A DNA stretch of 64,000 nt from Roseinatronobacter thiooxidans (lineage in GTDB: Bacteria > Pseudomonadota > Alphaproteobacteria > Rhodobacterales > Rhodobacteraceae): NCBI RefSeq assembly GCF_001870675.1, contig NZ_MEHT01000011.1, positions 21,668 to 85,667 on the forward strand. The letters are read 5' to 3'. The position numbers were made by a program, and so were the translations under genes. Under the pieces are notes generated by a model. The model saw only the letters and a program-made list of their open reading frames with translations, was not told the DNA's origin and made no database searches. Below are positions 53,052-62,935 of the stretch, one piece after another. Numbering within the stretch: the first letter of the stretch is position 1; each line of letters opens with the position of its first letter.

Positions 53052-54806
53052 TCAATATGGCAAACACTCAATCAAGCGAGTAGTAGCCTCTAATTTTTTT
53101 GCGGCTTCTTCCGGTCGAACCTCTTCGTTACTGACGCGCTCCTCATACTGAATGCCATTGGTCTGCATGAATATTTTTGCCATAGATCCACGTACAGCGA
53201 AATTGACGTTCTGCGCAATGTCGCCCGTTACACTCGCAACTTCCATAACATCAAGCTTGGAGACGACGACACCCACAACGTTACCGCTTCGGTCAACAAC
53301 CGGTCCGCCACTGTTCCCCGGCTGCACAGGAGCCGACATTTGAAAACTTGTTTCATCTCCACGTAAGCCCTTCATTGCGCTGATACTGCCTCGGCTCACA
53401 TTCAATCCGCCCAGAAGTCCGTGAAGGGGATAACCAGCGATGGTGATGTCTGCGTTTAGACCAATCTCTCTCGCTGCAAATGGCAGGTGCGCGACCTCTT
53501 GGCTGATTCTAGGCTTCACAGCGGCCAGATCGAACGCCCGGCTGACAGCGATAATATCTGCTGGTTTCCCATCAACTGTAATATCGGAACAGCCTTCAAT
53601 CACATGTGCATTGGTCAGCATCTCCCCATCACTGTTTACGAAGAAGCCTGTGCCTGAAGTCCGGCCTTGTGCTTCTGAAGGCGACTCCCGTCGATTTAGA
53701 TCAGGGGTCGCAACCCTGTCCGCCCTGTCTATACTCTGGGGACTATGGTCATCTTCAGCCAAGAACGAAATTAAGTCGGTGGTGTAGGCGAGAAGCAGGC
53801 CATCAGTTTCTGGCAACATTGCGACAGGGCTGCCCACCACAATGCTGCTGGTTATCAATCCAAATTCTTGGCGAGATGCATTTGATCCAAACAGTGCAAC
53901 CGTTGACCACGTACCGCCGATCAAGTCACTACGAATGTACCCGCTGCCGTCCAAGAAATCGACCGCAGTCACCCATCGGTTTGATTGACGGACAGTATAC
54001 GGTTCGCCGACAAGACCCTCGGCCCCCCAAAGGTTGCTGTGTAGGTCAAGCAATTCTGGGTCAGTTAGGTCAGTGAACATTAAGGTCATATCCTGCCCTG
54101 TATGCTCCCACTTTTCCAGAAGGCCCTCCCTTTCTACCAATCTCATTTTTTTCATTGGCATCATGACTGAGAGAGCAAGATAGTTGATGTTCTTTGCTTC
54201 CCACCCGTCAGCAATAAAGGTATCGATAGTTGTCATCACTAAGTATGCCGCATCTGCGTTGAGTGGCACACGATCAAATTTTTGTCTTGTAAAGCGTTCG
54301 ATAGCGCTTTGACTGCCTCGCCCCCAAGCGCCATCTATGAGGCCCGTGTAGTGCCCTTCGAGGGCCAGTGCTGCCTGAAGGAAACGCTTTTCTACCAAAG
54401 AGAAAGGCCGCGCATCAAACTCATTCCAAAGTCGTGATGACTGAGAGGTAGCATGCTGGCTATTTTCCCGCCATTCGATCTGACGCAAATACATTTGCCC
54501 TGTCGAACAATATGCGTCTTCTGGAAAAATCCCTGCCTGCTTACCACTCGCAAGAACTGCAGGGGCACTTGAGACGTCGACCACCGTTGTCGTGATCGCG
54601 AACCAACCATTCCTGCTTTCGAATACGCGCGCATCATCCGACCACTGATTGGTGATAATCAATGCCCTTGCCTCAGGCAGCGATTGTCGCGACGCCACTA
54701 CTATAGTGCATGCCCCATCGGGGAAGAAGCCTTGTGCAGAAGCAGCTGACGACAACCAAAAGGATGTCAGCAAGATAGAGAGCGAGGAAACCAGCGTCTT
54801 GATCAT
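53052..54806 (-). CDS. Exported trypsin-like serine protease with peptidoglycan-binding-like domain
   Basis: 584 residues from the ATG at 54806, which begins a clear signal peptide (SSLSILLTSFWLSSAASAQG); the frame is open to a TTG at 54860. Residues about 135-205 contain a peptidoglycan-binding-1-like unit (LALEGHYTGLIDGAWGRGSQ SAIERF). The C-terminal domain is a trypsin-like (S1C/DegP-type) protease: His in MLTNAHVIEGC, Asp in RAFDLAAVK, Ser in QPGNSGGPVVD. All three catalytic residues are present. It is AT-richer than its surroundings. It is followed 190 bases later by the ATPase gene, and the pair is enclosed by the two restriction enzymes. Confidence 0.8.
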   Translation of the reverse strand: MIKTLVSSLSILLTSFWLSSAASAQGFFPDGACTIVVASRQSLPEARALIITNQWSDDARVFESRNGWFAITTTVVDVSSAPAVLASGKQAGIFPEDAYCSTGQMYLRQIEWRENSQHATSQSSRLWNEFDARPFSLVEKRFLQAALALEGHYTGLIDGAWGRGSQSAIERFTRQKFDRVPLNADAAYLVMTTIDTFIADGWEAKNINYLALSVMMPMKKMRLVEREGLLEKWEHTGQDMTLMFTDLTDPELLDLHSNLWGAEGLVGEPYTVRQSNRWVTAVDFLDGSGYIRSDLIGGTWSTVALFGSNASRQEFGLITSSIVVGSPVAMLPETDGLLLAYTTDLISFLAEDDHSPQSIDRADRVATPDLNRRESPSEAQGRTSGTGFFVNSDGEMLTNAHVIEGCSDITVDGKPADIIAVSRAFDLAAVKPRISQEVAHLPFAAREIGLNADITIAGYPLHGLLGGLNVSRGSISAMKGLRGDETSFQMSAPVQPGNSGGPVVDRSGNVVGVVVSKLDVMEVASVTGDIAQNVNFAVRGSMAKIFMQTNGIQYEERVSNEEVRPEEAAKKLEATTRLIECLPY

Positions 54807-55106
54807 CACATCATTATACTGACTTGGCGATAGATACGAAGCAAACTCTTGCACATTCAATAAAAAATTGTGTGGGCATTGTCACGTTTCTTCACCTCTG
54901 CAGTGGATGGAATACAGCACTGGAGAGTGGAAGCGAAGCCATTCCAGATAGGGTAGGGGGCATTATCTGCAATGAACGTTGCCTAGCTATTTAATTTGGC
55001 AAACACGCGGGGGTGCTGCATCGGCTTTGACGATGGTTGATATACGACTTGCGATTGGGGGTAACAAGCTGTTCAATGGCTCAAAAAGCCCAGAAGGTAC
55101 TTGATA

Positions 55107-58100
55107 TTGCAGATTGAAGATTTCATCACACGCTGGCAGCAATCAGGTGGCAGCGAACGGGCCAATTTCCAGACTTTCGCGAACGAATTGTGCGACGTGC
55201 TGGGCGTGTCCAGACCAGCCCCGGCAACTGAAACCCCGTCCGCGAACGCCTATCACTTCGAACACCCCGTGACCTTCATTCACACGGGCAGCAAGTCGCG
55301 CGGCTTTGTTGACCTTTACCGCGCAGGCTATTTCGTCATGGAAGCGAAACAGGGCGTCACGGGCGAGAAGCCCGAGGATGATGCACAACCCGCACTGCTG
55401 GCTGATCTGCCCAAAGCCACCCGCAAGGGCCACGGCACACGCGGCACGCGGGGATGGGATGATACCATGATGCGCGCCCGCAATCAGGCCGATGGCTACG
55501 CCCGCGCCGTGTCGCGCATTGATGGCTGGCCCCCCTTCCTGATGGTGGTAGATGTAGGCCACGTTATCGAAATTTATGCCGATTTCTCGGGTCAGGGCCA
55601 AGGCTACACGCAATACCCCGACGGGAACCGCTACCGCATCAACATGGACGAATTGCGCAAGCCCGAAACGCTTGAACGGCTGCGCACCATCTGGACCGAC
55701 CCGCACGCGCTCGACCCGTCCAAGATTGCCGCGCAAGTTACGCGTGAAGTGGCCGACCGGCTGGCCGCGCTGGGCAAATCGTTTGAGGGACAAGGCCACA
55801 AACCCGAGGTCGTAGCAAATTTCTTGATGCGCTGTCTTTTCACTATGTTTGCCGAAGATGTGGACCTTATCCCCAAGGCCAGCTTTTCCGACCTGCTGAC
55901 TCGCCTGCGAGGCAAGCCCGAACACGCAGCCCCCGCCCTGACCAAGCTGTGGGAAGTGATGAACGAGGGCGGCTTTTCCGGCGTGCTGATGACAGACCTC
56001 AAGCGCTTCAACGGTGGCTTGTTCAAGGAGGCATCCGCGCTGCCCCTGACCAATATGCAACTTGGTCTGCTGATTGACGCAGCCGCGAAGGACTGGCGCG
56101 AAGTCGAACCCGCGATTTTCGGCACGCTTTTGGAACGCGCGCTGGACAAGCGGCAACGCCACAAGCTGGGTGCGCATTACACGCCCCGCGCCTATGTCGA
56201 ACGGCTGGTAGTGCCCACCATTATGGAACCGCTGCGCGCCGATTGGCGCAATGTGCAGGCGGCGGCGCTGACCCTTGCGAACCAAGGCCAGATGGAACAG
56301 GCCCGCGACACGGTGCGCGCCTTTCACGCCAGCTTGTGCGAAATCCGCGTGCTGGACCCGGCCTGCGGCTCTGGCAACTTTCTCTATGTAGCACTTGAAC
56401 TTATGAAACGGCTTGAAGGTGAAGTGACAGCCCTTCTGGCGGAGCTGGGCGAGGAACAGGCGGCGCTGTCATTGGCAGGCCACACAGTGGACCCGCACCA
56501 ATTCCTGGGGCTGGAATTGAACCCATGGGCGGCGGCGGTGGCCGAACTGGTGCTGTGGATTGGCTATCTGCAATGGCACTTCCGCACCCACGGCAAGGCC
56601 AGCCCATCGGAACCCGTGCTGCGCGATTTCCGCAATATCGAAAACCGCGACGCAGTGCTGACCTATCAGGGCACGCAACCCCGGCTGGACGCATCCGGCG
56701 CACCCGTCACTCGCTGGGATGGTTTTTCCACCATCACCCACCCGGTGACCGGCGAAGCCGTGCCAGACCCAGACGCCCGAACGGTGGTGCTGGATTACAT
56801 CAAGCCCAACCCTGCCAAATGGCCCGAGGCGGATTTCATCGTGGGCAACCCGCCATTCATTGGCGCAAGCCGGATGCGCGACGCGCTGGGCGATGGTTAT
56901 GCAGAGGCACTTTGGAAAGCCTACCCAAAAATGCCGCAAAGTGCCGATTTCGTCATGTTCTGGTGGGACAAGGCGGCACTCGCGGCGCGGGGCTGGAAGC
57001 CTGCGACGGCGAAAGCGCGGCCCAAGGGCACCCGGCGCTTCGGGCTGATCACCACCAATTCCCTGCGCCAGACCTTCAACCGCAAGGTGCTGGAACCGCA
57101 TCTGGCCGACCCCAAAACCGGCCTGTCCCTGACCTTCGCCATTCCTGACCACCCTTGGGTGGATGCAGGGGACGGGGCGGCGGTGCGCATTGCCATGACC
57201 GTGGCGGAAAAGGGCAGTGCATCGGGGCGGCTGCTGACGGTGGCCGAGGAACTCAGGGGCCAGACCGAGGCCGAGGGCCGAAGCGTGCGCTTCGACATTC
57301 AGAAGGGCAAGATTTTCGCCAATCTGCGGATTGGGGCAGATGTGGCGGGGGCGGTGCCGTTGAAGGCGAATAAGGCATTAGCATTCAGAGGCATCTATCT
57401 GTTTGGCGCTGGCTTCTCGATTGAGAAAGATAGAGCTATTCAACTTGGTCTAGGAGAGAAAATTACGCTTGGTGAACACATCAAGCCTTTAGTGAACGGG
57501 CGTGACATAGTTTTTGGGAAGCAGTCGAATTTTGTTATTGACCTTTACGGTTATGAAGAGGCTGACATTCGACAGCGTTTCCCTGCTCTCTATCAGCACC
57601 TTCTGGACACAGTGCGTCCTGAGCGGTCACAAAACAACAATGCGTGGCGACGTGAAAACTGGTGGGTTCTCGGTGATCCAGCGCGAAATATGAGGCCAGC
57701 TGTTGAAGGCTTGGGATTATTCTTCGTTACGCCCATGACCGCGAAGCACCGCTATTTTGTGTCAGTAGCTAAACCAACGATTGCAGATCAAGGTTGTATT
57801 ACATTCGCAGTCAGCGATTTCTCATTACTGGCAGTGCTAAGTAGCAAATTTCACGTGATTTGGGCGCTAGCTGCGGGTGGCTGGCTCGGAGTTGGAAATG
57901 ACCCACGATACAACAACTCGAAATGCTTCGACCCCTTCCCCTTTCCAGACCCGACCGAGGCACAGAAAGAGCGGCTGCGCAGCCTCGGGGAACAGCTCGA
58001 CGCGCATCGAAAAGCCCAGAAAGCCGCCCATCCCAAACTGACCCTGACCGCCATGTATAACGTGCTGGAAAAACTCCGCGCGGGGGACCGCATCGAAGGC

Positions 58101-58577
58101 AAGGACCGCGACATCTATGATCAGGGGCTGGTGGGCATCCTGCGCGAACTTCACGACCAGATCGACGCGGCTGTGGCCGACGCCTATGGCTGGCCTGTGG
58201 ACCTGTCCGATGACGACATCCTGCACCGGCTGGTGGACCTGAACCGCGAACGCGCGGCTGAGGAAGCACAAGGGATGGTGCGCTGGCTGCGCCCTGAATA
58301 TCAGAACCCGGCAGGCCGCGTGTCACGGGCAAAAGGCGACCAAGGCAAAATGGACCTTGGCCCCAAGGACACCACCACCAAAGCCCCATGGCCCAAATCC
58401 ATGCCTGAACAAATTGCTGCGGTACAGGCAGCGCTCTACGACTTGGGCGAAGCCACCCCCGAACAAATCGCCCGCCAATTCCAAAGGGGCCGCGCGGGCA
58501 CTGTCAGGCCACTGCTGGAAAGCTTGAGCGCGCTGGGCCATGCCCGTGTCACTGATGCAGGACTGTATGCAATCTGA
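55107..58577 (+). CDS. MmeI-like type IIL restriction-modification enzyme (copy 2)
   Basis: 1,156 residues, start TTG at 55107 (AGAAGGT is at a good distance; a TTG two codons earlier is too close). The same layout as copy 1: nuclease D69-x9-E79-x-K81, methyltransferase LDPACGSGNFLYVAL and IVGNPPFIG, and the near-identical C-terminus. The recognition region (about residues 756-940) is unrelated in detail to that of copy 1 (for example KALAFRGIYLFGAG against NDGISSPGVKLHGAG). The two enzymes should therefore recognise different DNA sequences while sharing nuclease and methylase. It lies in the same orientation, about 7.4 kb from copy 1. Confidence 0.9.
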   Translation: MQIEDFITRWQQSGGSERANFQTFANELCDVLGVSRPAPATETPSANAYHFEHPVTFIHTGSKSRGFVDLYRAGYFVMEAKQGVTGEKPEDDAQPALLADLPKATRKGHGTRGTRGWDDTMMRARNQADGYARAVSRIDGWPPFLMVVDVGHVIEIYADFSGQGQGYTQYPDGNRYRINMDELRKPETLERLRTIWTDPHALDPSKIAAQVTREVADRLAALGKSFEGQGHKPEVVANFLMRCLFTMFAEDVDLIPKASFSDLLTRLRGKPEHAAPALTKLWEVMNEGGFSGVLMTDLKRFNGGLFKEASALPLTNMQLGLLIDAAAKDWREVEPAIFGTLLERALDKRQRHKLGAHYTPRAYVERLVVPTIMEPLRADWRNVQAAALTLANQGQMEQARDTVRAFHASLCEIRVLDPACGSGNFLYVALELMKRLEGEVTALLAELGEEQAALSLAGHTVDPHQFLGLELNPWAAAVAELVLWIGYLQWHFRTHGKASPSEPVLRDFRNIENRDAVLTYQGTQPRLDASGAPVTRWDGFSTITHPVTGEAVPDPDARTVVLDYIKPNPAKWPEADFIVGNPPFIGASRMRDALGDGYAEALWKAYPKMPQSADFVMFWWDKAALAARGWKPATAKARPKGTRRFGLITTNSLRQTFNRKVLEPHLADPKTGLSLTFAIPDHPWVDAGDGAAVRIAMTVAEKGSASGRLLTVAEELRGQTEAEGRSVRFDIQKGKIFANLRIGADVAGAVPLKANKALAFRGIYLFGAGFSIEKDRAIQLGLGEKITLGEHIKPLVNGRDIVFGKQSNFVIDLYGYEEADIRQRFPALYQHLLDTVRPERSQNNNAWRRENWWVLGDPARNMRPAVEGLGLFFVTPMTAKHRYFVSVAKPTIADQGCITFAVSDFSLLAVLSSKFHVIWALAAGGWLGVGNDPRYNNSKCFDPFPFPDPTEAQKERLRSLGEQLDAHRKAQKAAHPKLTLTAMYNVLEKLRAGDRIEGKDRDIYDQGLVGILRELHDQIDAAVADAYGWPVDLSDDDILHRLVDLNRERAAEEAQGMVRWLRPEYQNPAGRVSRAKGDQGKMDLGPKDTTTKAPWPKSMPEQIAAVQAALYDLGEATPEQIARQFQRGRAGTVRPLLESLSALGHARVTDAGLYAI

Positions 58578-58779
58578 TGACCGTACGGCTCAAAATCCCC
58601 AAGTCGACGCATGTTTCTGTCTCAATACCTGAATTGCAGTATATCAAAGACAGCTGGGCGGTTATCGATTCCCGTCTTTCGGCTAATTCATCCTACCTGT
58701 AACAAAGCGCTGGAAGCTAAGTTATTCAGATAGTTAATGTTTGAGATATTTCTTCAGGTTTCGTTTCAGTAACGTTCGG

Positions 58780-59802
58780 TTACTCCAGTGCATCTCGTGC
58801 TTCATCAAGGCAGTTGGGTGCAAGATGCGCATAGCGCATGGTGGTCTCGATAACCCTGTGCCCCATGAAAGCCATGACCTTCGCCAAAGGAACCCCGCGC
58901 TGCACAAGGCGGGAACAAGTTGTATGCCTAAAAGTATGGAAACAAGCCTGATCTGTCGGGTGAAGTCCTCTATGTTCCTTCCATCGACGCATGACTCTAC
59001 TGAGATTGCGCGAATTCAGATAACTTGCGAATACATTTTCATGGTCCTTTAGCCCTACAATTTTCCTTTTGAGAACACCTTCGACGCGGCGGGTCATTGG
59101 TACCGATCTGCGCCTGTCCCCTTTGGTCTCACCGAGCAAGATCATTCTTCTTTCAAAATCGATGTCCCGAACAATCATGCGTTGTAATTCACCAAGACGC
59201 ATTCCTGTTTCGACAGCTGCAACCATTAAGTCCTGAATCTCGGGGTAGTCTGCAACAAATTCAATCAGGCTTTCAACTTCTTGGTCCGAGAAGTACCTCA
59301 GGCGACCCTCATATTCACGCCTATGAGGCAATGCAAAGCGGCTGGGAATGATGCCACGTTGTTCGGCCACCCTCAGCATGACACTTAGAGAAGAAACCTT
59401 CCGGTTCACCGTGCCAGCAGCGGCACCCATGTCTGACCAGTCATCACAGATATAGGCAACGGCTTGAGGGGTCAGGTCGGCCACCAAATAGTCAGGCCCA
59501 AACGCGTCGCACCAAGCCCTCGCGTTCATCAACGCAGTCGCTTCCCCCTTGGTGTCCCTCCAGCGCATTTGCCGGGTGACATTCAAAAGCTCTTCCAGTG
59601 TTAGAATTTTCGACGTGTTTCTTCTTGATTCCGAGGGCTTCGTGCGGAGCGACTCTGGATTGCAGCCGCGTTTTAATGCATCTCGGAACAGTTCTTCTGT
59701 CTGTAAAGCGGCTCGTTTTGATACCCTTGTAACACGCGGAGCGCGAATGCCACCAACCGTCACATCGACCTGCCAGCCCCGTCCTCTCTGTCTGATTGCC
59801 AT
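58780..59802 (-). CDS. Tyrosine recombinase (phage-type integrase)
   Basis: A 340-residue integrase of the phage/transposon tyrosine recombinase family. An N-terminal SAM-like DNA-binding part precedes the catalytic domain with R in ETGMRLGELQRM, Lys in GETKGDRRRSVP, FHTFRHTTCSRLV (HxxR), MGHRVIETTMRY with His and the Tyr nucleophile. AGAAAGG lies upstream of the ATG at 59802. It suggests that an integrative element or genomic island was inserted here. Neither att site was identified; the nearest tRNA is at 14025 and unrelated. Confidence 0.9.
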   Translation of the reverse strand: MAIRQRGRGWQVDVTVGGIRAPRVTRVSKRAALQTEELFRDALKRGCNPESLRTKPSESRRNTSKILTLEELLNVTRQMRWRDTKGEATALMNARAWCDAFGPDYLVADLTPQAVAYICDDWSDMGAAAGTVNRKVSSLSVMLRVAEQRGIIPSRFALPHRREYEGRLRYFSDQEVESLIEFVADYPEIQDLMVAAVETGMRLGELQRMIVRDIDFERRMILLGETKGDRRRSVPMTRRVEGVLKRKIVGLKDHENVFASYLNSRNLSRVMRRWKEHRGLHPTDQACFHTFRHTTCSRLVQRGVPLAKVMAFMGHRVIETTMRYAHLAPNCLDEARDALE

Positions 59803-60376
59803 CCGATCATAAGCCTTTCTCAAATGCCAACGCGCCGTTAGCTTCACACACCTATTCGCCAGCAATCGCTGGCTTTGTTCCACATGAGGAATATTTCCAC
59901 AAGTAACTGTTAATATTATATTATTTCATCTTTATTGAGTTTCTGCAAGGCGGCTTCACAAGGGCGGCAGAGCTTTGGAGCCCAAGGGCAAACAGCTGCA
60001 ATCGGTGGCCATAAGGGCGATTTTCACGGCTGTTGAAGGCTGCCCTATCTGAAAAAGGTTCCCAGTCTGGGGAAGCGACATTCTGCTATATTTCATCGTA
60101 AAAATTTGTCTGGCCGAGATATATACATTGGCTCCCGCGCTTCCCCCGTGGGGTCGTGAGAGGTTGTCGGTCGATCAGGTTTTGACGATTTCTTCCAACT
60201 GCCGAGCGCCTACAATAATGAATAATTGAGTGTTCAGCAGCATTGGGATTGCCCTTCTCAATCATCGTCGTGTGAGTGCAGCGCAACAGACCATAATTGC
60301 AGCAGAGGCGGCAAGCATTGTGTAATCCGGATAACGTATGACCGTTGGGGTATACCTCAGCGGTCAATCGGGAAGG
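59803..60376. other. Intergenic region between the two recombinase genes
   Basis: About 570 bases with no supported gene. It is AT-richer near the integrase start, and later holds a short inverted motif (TTCCC...GGGAA near 60060). It leads into the cluster of TGTCC motifs described separately. Confidence 0.5.
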
Positions 60377-60451
60377 TGTCCAAATAGGTGTCCGTAAGGA
60401 TTGACTTTGCCTTTCGGACACCATACCCAAAGGACACAACCCTTTTGGACA
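60377..60451. promoter_or_regulatory. Cluster of five TGTCC-type motifs, candidate recombinase binding (res) site
   Basis: Five 11-12-bp motifs lie within 75 bases directly before the recombinase start: forward at 60377 (TGTCCAAATAGG) and 60389 (TGTCCGTAAGG); reverse at 60410, 60426 and 60440 (TGTCCGAAAGG, TGTCCTTTGGG and TGTCCAAAAGGG when read on the minus strand). Adjacent opposite-facing copies resemble the dimer sites of a serine resolvase res region. They overlap the promoter area, so autoregulation is also possible. Confidence 0.6.
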
Positions 60452-60463
60452 GGATGTGCCACC

Positions 60464-61156
60464 ATGACCACGATCTTCTATGCGAGAGTTTCCACTGCCG
60501 ATCAGACCCTCGATCATCAGGTTACTCAGGCGCGCAAGGCGGGCTTCACCATAGATGATGTGATCAGCGATCATGGCGTCTCAGGGGTGACCATCAAGCT
60601 GATAGACAGGCCCGAGGGTCGCAGGCTGTTCGACATGCTGCGCAAGGGTGACACCCTCGTGGTCCGCTGGGTGGACCGTCTGGGGCGCAACTATCAGGAC
60701 GTGACGGACACCATCCGAGAGTTCATGCGCCGGGGCGTCATCATCAAGACCGTCATCAACAGCATGACCTTCGACGGGGCCACCACAGACCCTATGCAGG
60801 AGGCTGTCAGGGACGCGCTGATAGCCTTCATGGCTGCCACGGCACAGGCACAGGCCGAGGCCACGAAGGAGGCCCAGAAGGCCGGTATAGAGGCTGCGCG
60901 AGAGGGGAAGCCGCAGGCGTATCGGGGGCGCAAGCCCAGCTATAACCGCGACCAGTTGGACCTTGTACAGGACATGCTTGCGACAGGGTCGGCAGGCACC
61001 TCAGAGATTGCACGCGCCACACGCCTGACAAGACAGACCGTCCTGCGCATCCGTAGGGACATAGCCGAGGCCGAGGCAGCCCTTGCCCGCTGGGCTGAGC
61101 CAGAGCGTGAAAGCAAGAAAACACGCCCCCCAGAGCGCACTTTTCAGAATCAATGA
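60464..61156 (+). CDS. Serine recombinase (resolvase/invertase family)
   Basis: A 230-residue small serine recombinase. The N-terminal catalytic domain has the nucleophilic serine S10 (FYARVSTADQ) and DHGVSGVTIKLIDRP, GDTLVVRWVDRLGRNYQDV (the Arg-rich dimer/active-site segment), plus the AEATKEAQKAGIEAAREGKP long helix. The C-terminal helix-turn-helix is TRLTRQTVLRIRRDIAEAEA. ACAGGA precedes the ATG. It is preceded by the TGTCC motif cluster, its likely binding sites. Such enzymes resolve cointegrates or invert DNA, here possibly acting on the island. Confidence 0.92.
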   Translation: MTTIFYARVSTADQTLDHQVTQARKAGFTIDDVISDHGVSGVTIKLIDRPEGRRLFDMLRKGDTLVVRWVDRLGRNYQDVTDTIREFMRRGVIIKTVINSMTFDGATTDPMQEAVRDALIAFMAATAQAQAEATKEAQKAGIEAAREGKPQAYRGRKPSYNRDQLDLVQDMLATGSAGTSEIARATRLTRQTVLRIRRDIAEAEAALARWAEPERESKKTRPPERTFQNQ

Positions 61157-61455
61157 AATCAAACACTTGCAATTATCCCCCACTTGCCCGGAGAGAGTCG
61201 TCGTCAAATCTAGCGGCTCAATGGGACGGGTTGGATTGTGAGGGAAACCCCAGAGGCTTCGGCTTCGGCTTCGGGGGAGACCTTTCTCCGCGCCTGACAT
61301 ATGCCTCGCCATGAATGTGTATAGGGGCGGTCAATAGCTTTCCTTTCCTGACACCACTTGTACCACCCCAAAGCGCACCTCCAAGCCTTCCTTACCGGGC
61401 CATTCGGTGGCGCTCCCCTTTTCGTCTCCTGACACTTCACAAGGAACAGATTACC

Positions 61456-61770
61456 ATGACCAGACGCAACCATCGCAATGATGGGGGCAAGACGCTCTAT
61501 GTCAGCGACCTTGCAGCCCTCACCCGCAGATACCTGCCCGAGACTGTCACCCCACTCGGGCAACCCCGCAAAAACACCCCAAGGGAAAACCTGTGGCGCA
61601 CCATCAAGGCCCGTCCAGAGGTAATTGCGGTTCTCGATACGCTTGCCCAGAGGCATGAGCGGGCGACCGGCAAGAAGATCACCAACTCGGAGATCATCGC
61701 AGCGGCATTGAACCTCTCGCTGCCCGTGATGGCCAGCCGGATGTTTCCCATCGGAGACGATCACGATTGA
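61456..61770 (+). CDS. Small hypothetical protein, 104 aa
   Basis: No family recognised. The start at 61456 has AAGGAACAGATTACC upstream. The N-terminal part is basic (TRRNHRNDGGKTLYVSDLAA); the C-terminal half is helical (RPEVIAVLDTLAQRHERATG, then TNSEIIAAALNLSLP), suggestive of a ribbon-helix-helix or small DNA-binding protein, though that is a guess. It stands alone between the recombinase and the phage-like genes. Confidence 0.55.
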   Translation: MTRRNHRNDGGKTLYVSDLAALTRRYLPETVTPLGQPRKNTPRENLWRTIKARPEVIAVLDTLAQRHERATGKKITNSEIIAAALNLSLPVMASRMFPIGDDHD

Positions 61771-62024
61771 TGTGCCAACCGGTACTTCGAATACTGCATC
61801 AGAACCGAAGGCACGAAGCGCAAGGCAAAGTGCTTGCACTGCTATCCCAATCCGCAAAGCTGACTGACCATTTCTGACCCGTTTTCTAACAGATGCTGGC
61901 GACGACGCCCTGTTTCAACGGACTCTTCGAATCTACGCTTGTCACTCCCTTCCAGTTATCGGCGGGCAACTACCCCCCGCAAACAACCCCCCAATCCCCT
62001 TATGTATAAGAAAGGAAGCCGATC

Positions 62025-62792
62025 ATGTCGGACTTCACAGACAATGATGGTCAGCCCATCTTCACCGATAACTTTGTCCACAAAGAGGTGCCATTCGAGA
62101 ATGTGATGATTGATGTCATCGAGACAAATGGAAATCTATGGCTCAGCGCAGCAGACGCTCTCAAAGCGATGGGATTCCATCCTCACCACAAGGGCGGTTT
62201 CAGTCGGACGTTACAGCGCGCTGAATACCCCGACATCATCAAGATAACGGACACCGCCTTCAGGTTCACCGACGGCCGACGCAATCGCGGGTCTCTCATC
62301 AGCCCGAGAGCTGTGGTTCAGTTCGCCGATGGGAAGACCCAAGGACGCAACCCGATCATGGTCAACTACTTCATAACGTGGATGGAGGAACACCTGCTGA
62401 TTACGGGAGGTGATGCCAATACATGGTCACCAGCAAAAAAGGCCGCAGTAACACTTGAGCCTGTGTTCCATAGCGTTGTCACAGTTTTTGATGAAGATCA
62501 GCAGGGACGAGAATTGGACCCGCTACGCCCGAAGGGTCCCTACAGGGCTGCCGACTTCAGGTCGCCTATCGGGCCAGACGAACTCGAATTCTGCCTTTGC
62601 GGAAGTGGTTGGGATGGATTTGAAAAGTGCTGGTGCGACGGCACGGGACGACTTCGAGAGGCTATCCGAAAGCCATTTGTTCTTTACGATGGTGATGATG
62701 TTCTAGACCTTGAGGACAATTTATCAGAGCCATGCTGGACGCAATCCACCAGAAACTGGGCTTCGCGCAACCTACACCGGTCCCGGCTTTGA
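62025..62792 (+). CDS. Phage/mobile-element protein with possible BRO-N/antirepressor-like domain
   Basis: A 255-residue protein. Residues about 25-130 resemble phage antirepressor (BRO-N-like) domains in layout (NVMIDVIETNGNLWLSAADA, then TGRRNRGSL-like DGRRNRGSLISPRAVVQFAD). The C-terminal part has a CxC-type motif (CLCGSGWDGFEKCWCDG) that could bind metal. AAAGGAAGCC precedes the ATG. The identification is tentative, based on gestalt of the N-terminal half. It lies in the likely mobile segment. Confidence 0.55.
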   Translation: MSDFTDNDGQPIFTDNFVHKEVPFENVMIDVIETNGNLWLSAADALKAMGFHPHHKGGFSRTLQRAEYPDIIKITDTAFRFTDGRRNRGSLISPRAVVQFADGKTQGRNPIMVNYFITWMEEHLLITGGDANTWSPAKKAAVTLEPVFHSVVTVFDEDQQGRELDPLRPKGPYRAADFRSPIGPDELEFCLCGSGWDGFEKCWCDGTGRLREAIRKPFVLYDGDDVLDLEDNLSEPCWTQSTRNWASRNLHRSRL

Positions 62793-62935
62793 ATATGGGA
62801 CAACCAATCGAGGTTCCCTTCAACGGGAAGCTCTCAGAAGCCCCTGAGAGGCCCGTACAGACTCAACTCTATCCTGCGCGCCCTACGCACCCCGACTCCC
62901 CTCATGGCCCCTCAGCCCCTCACAAGGAAATCCAC

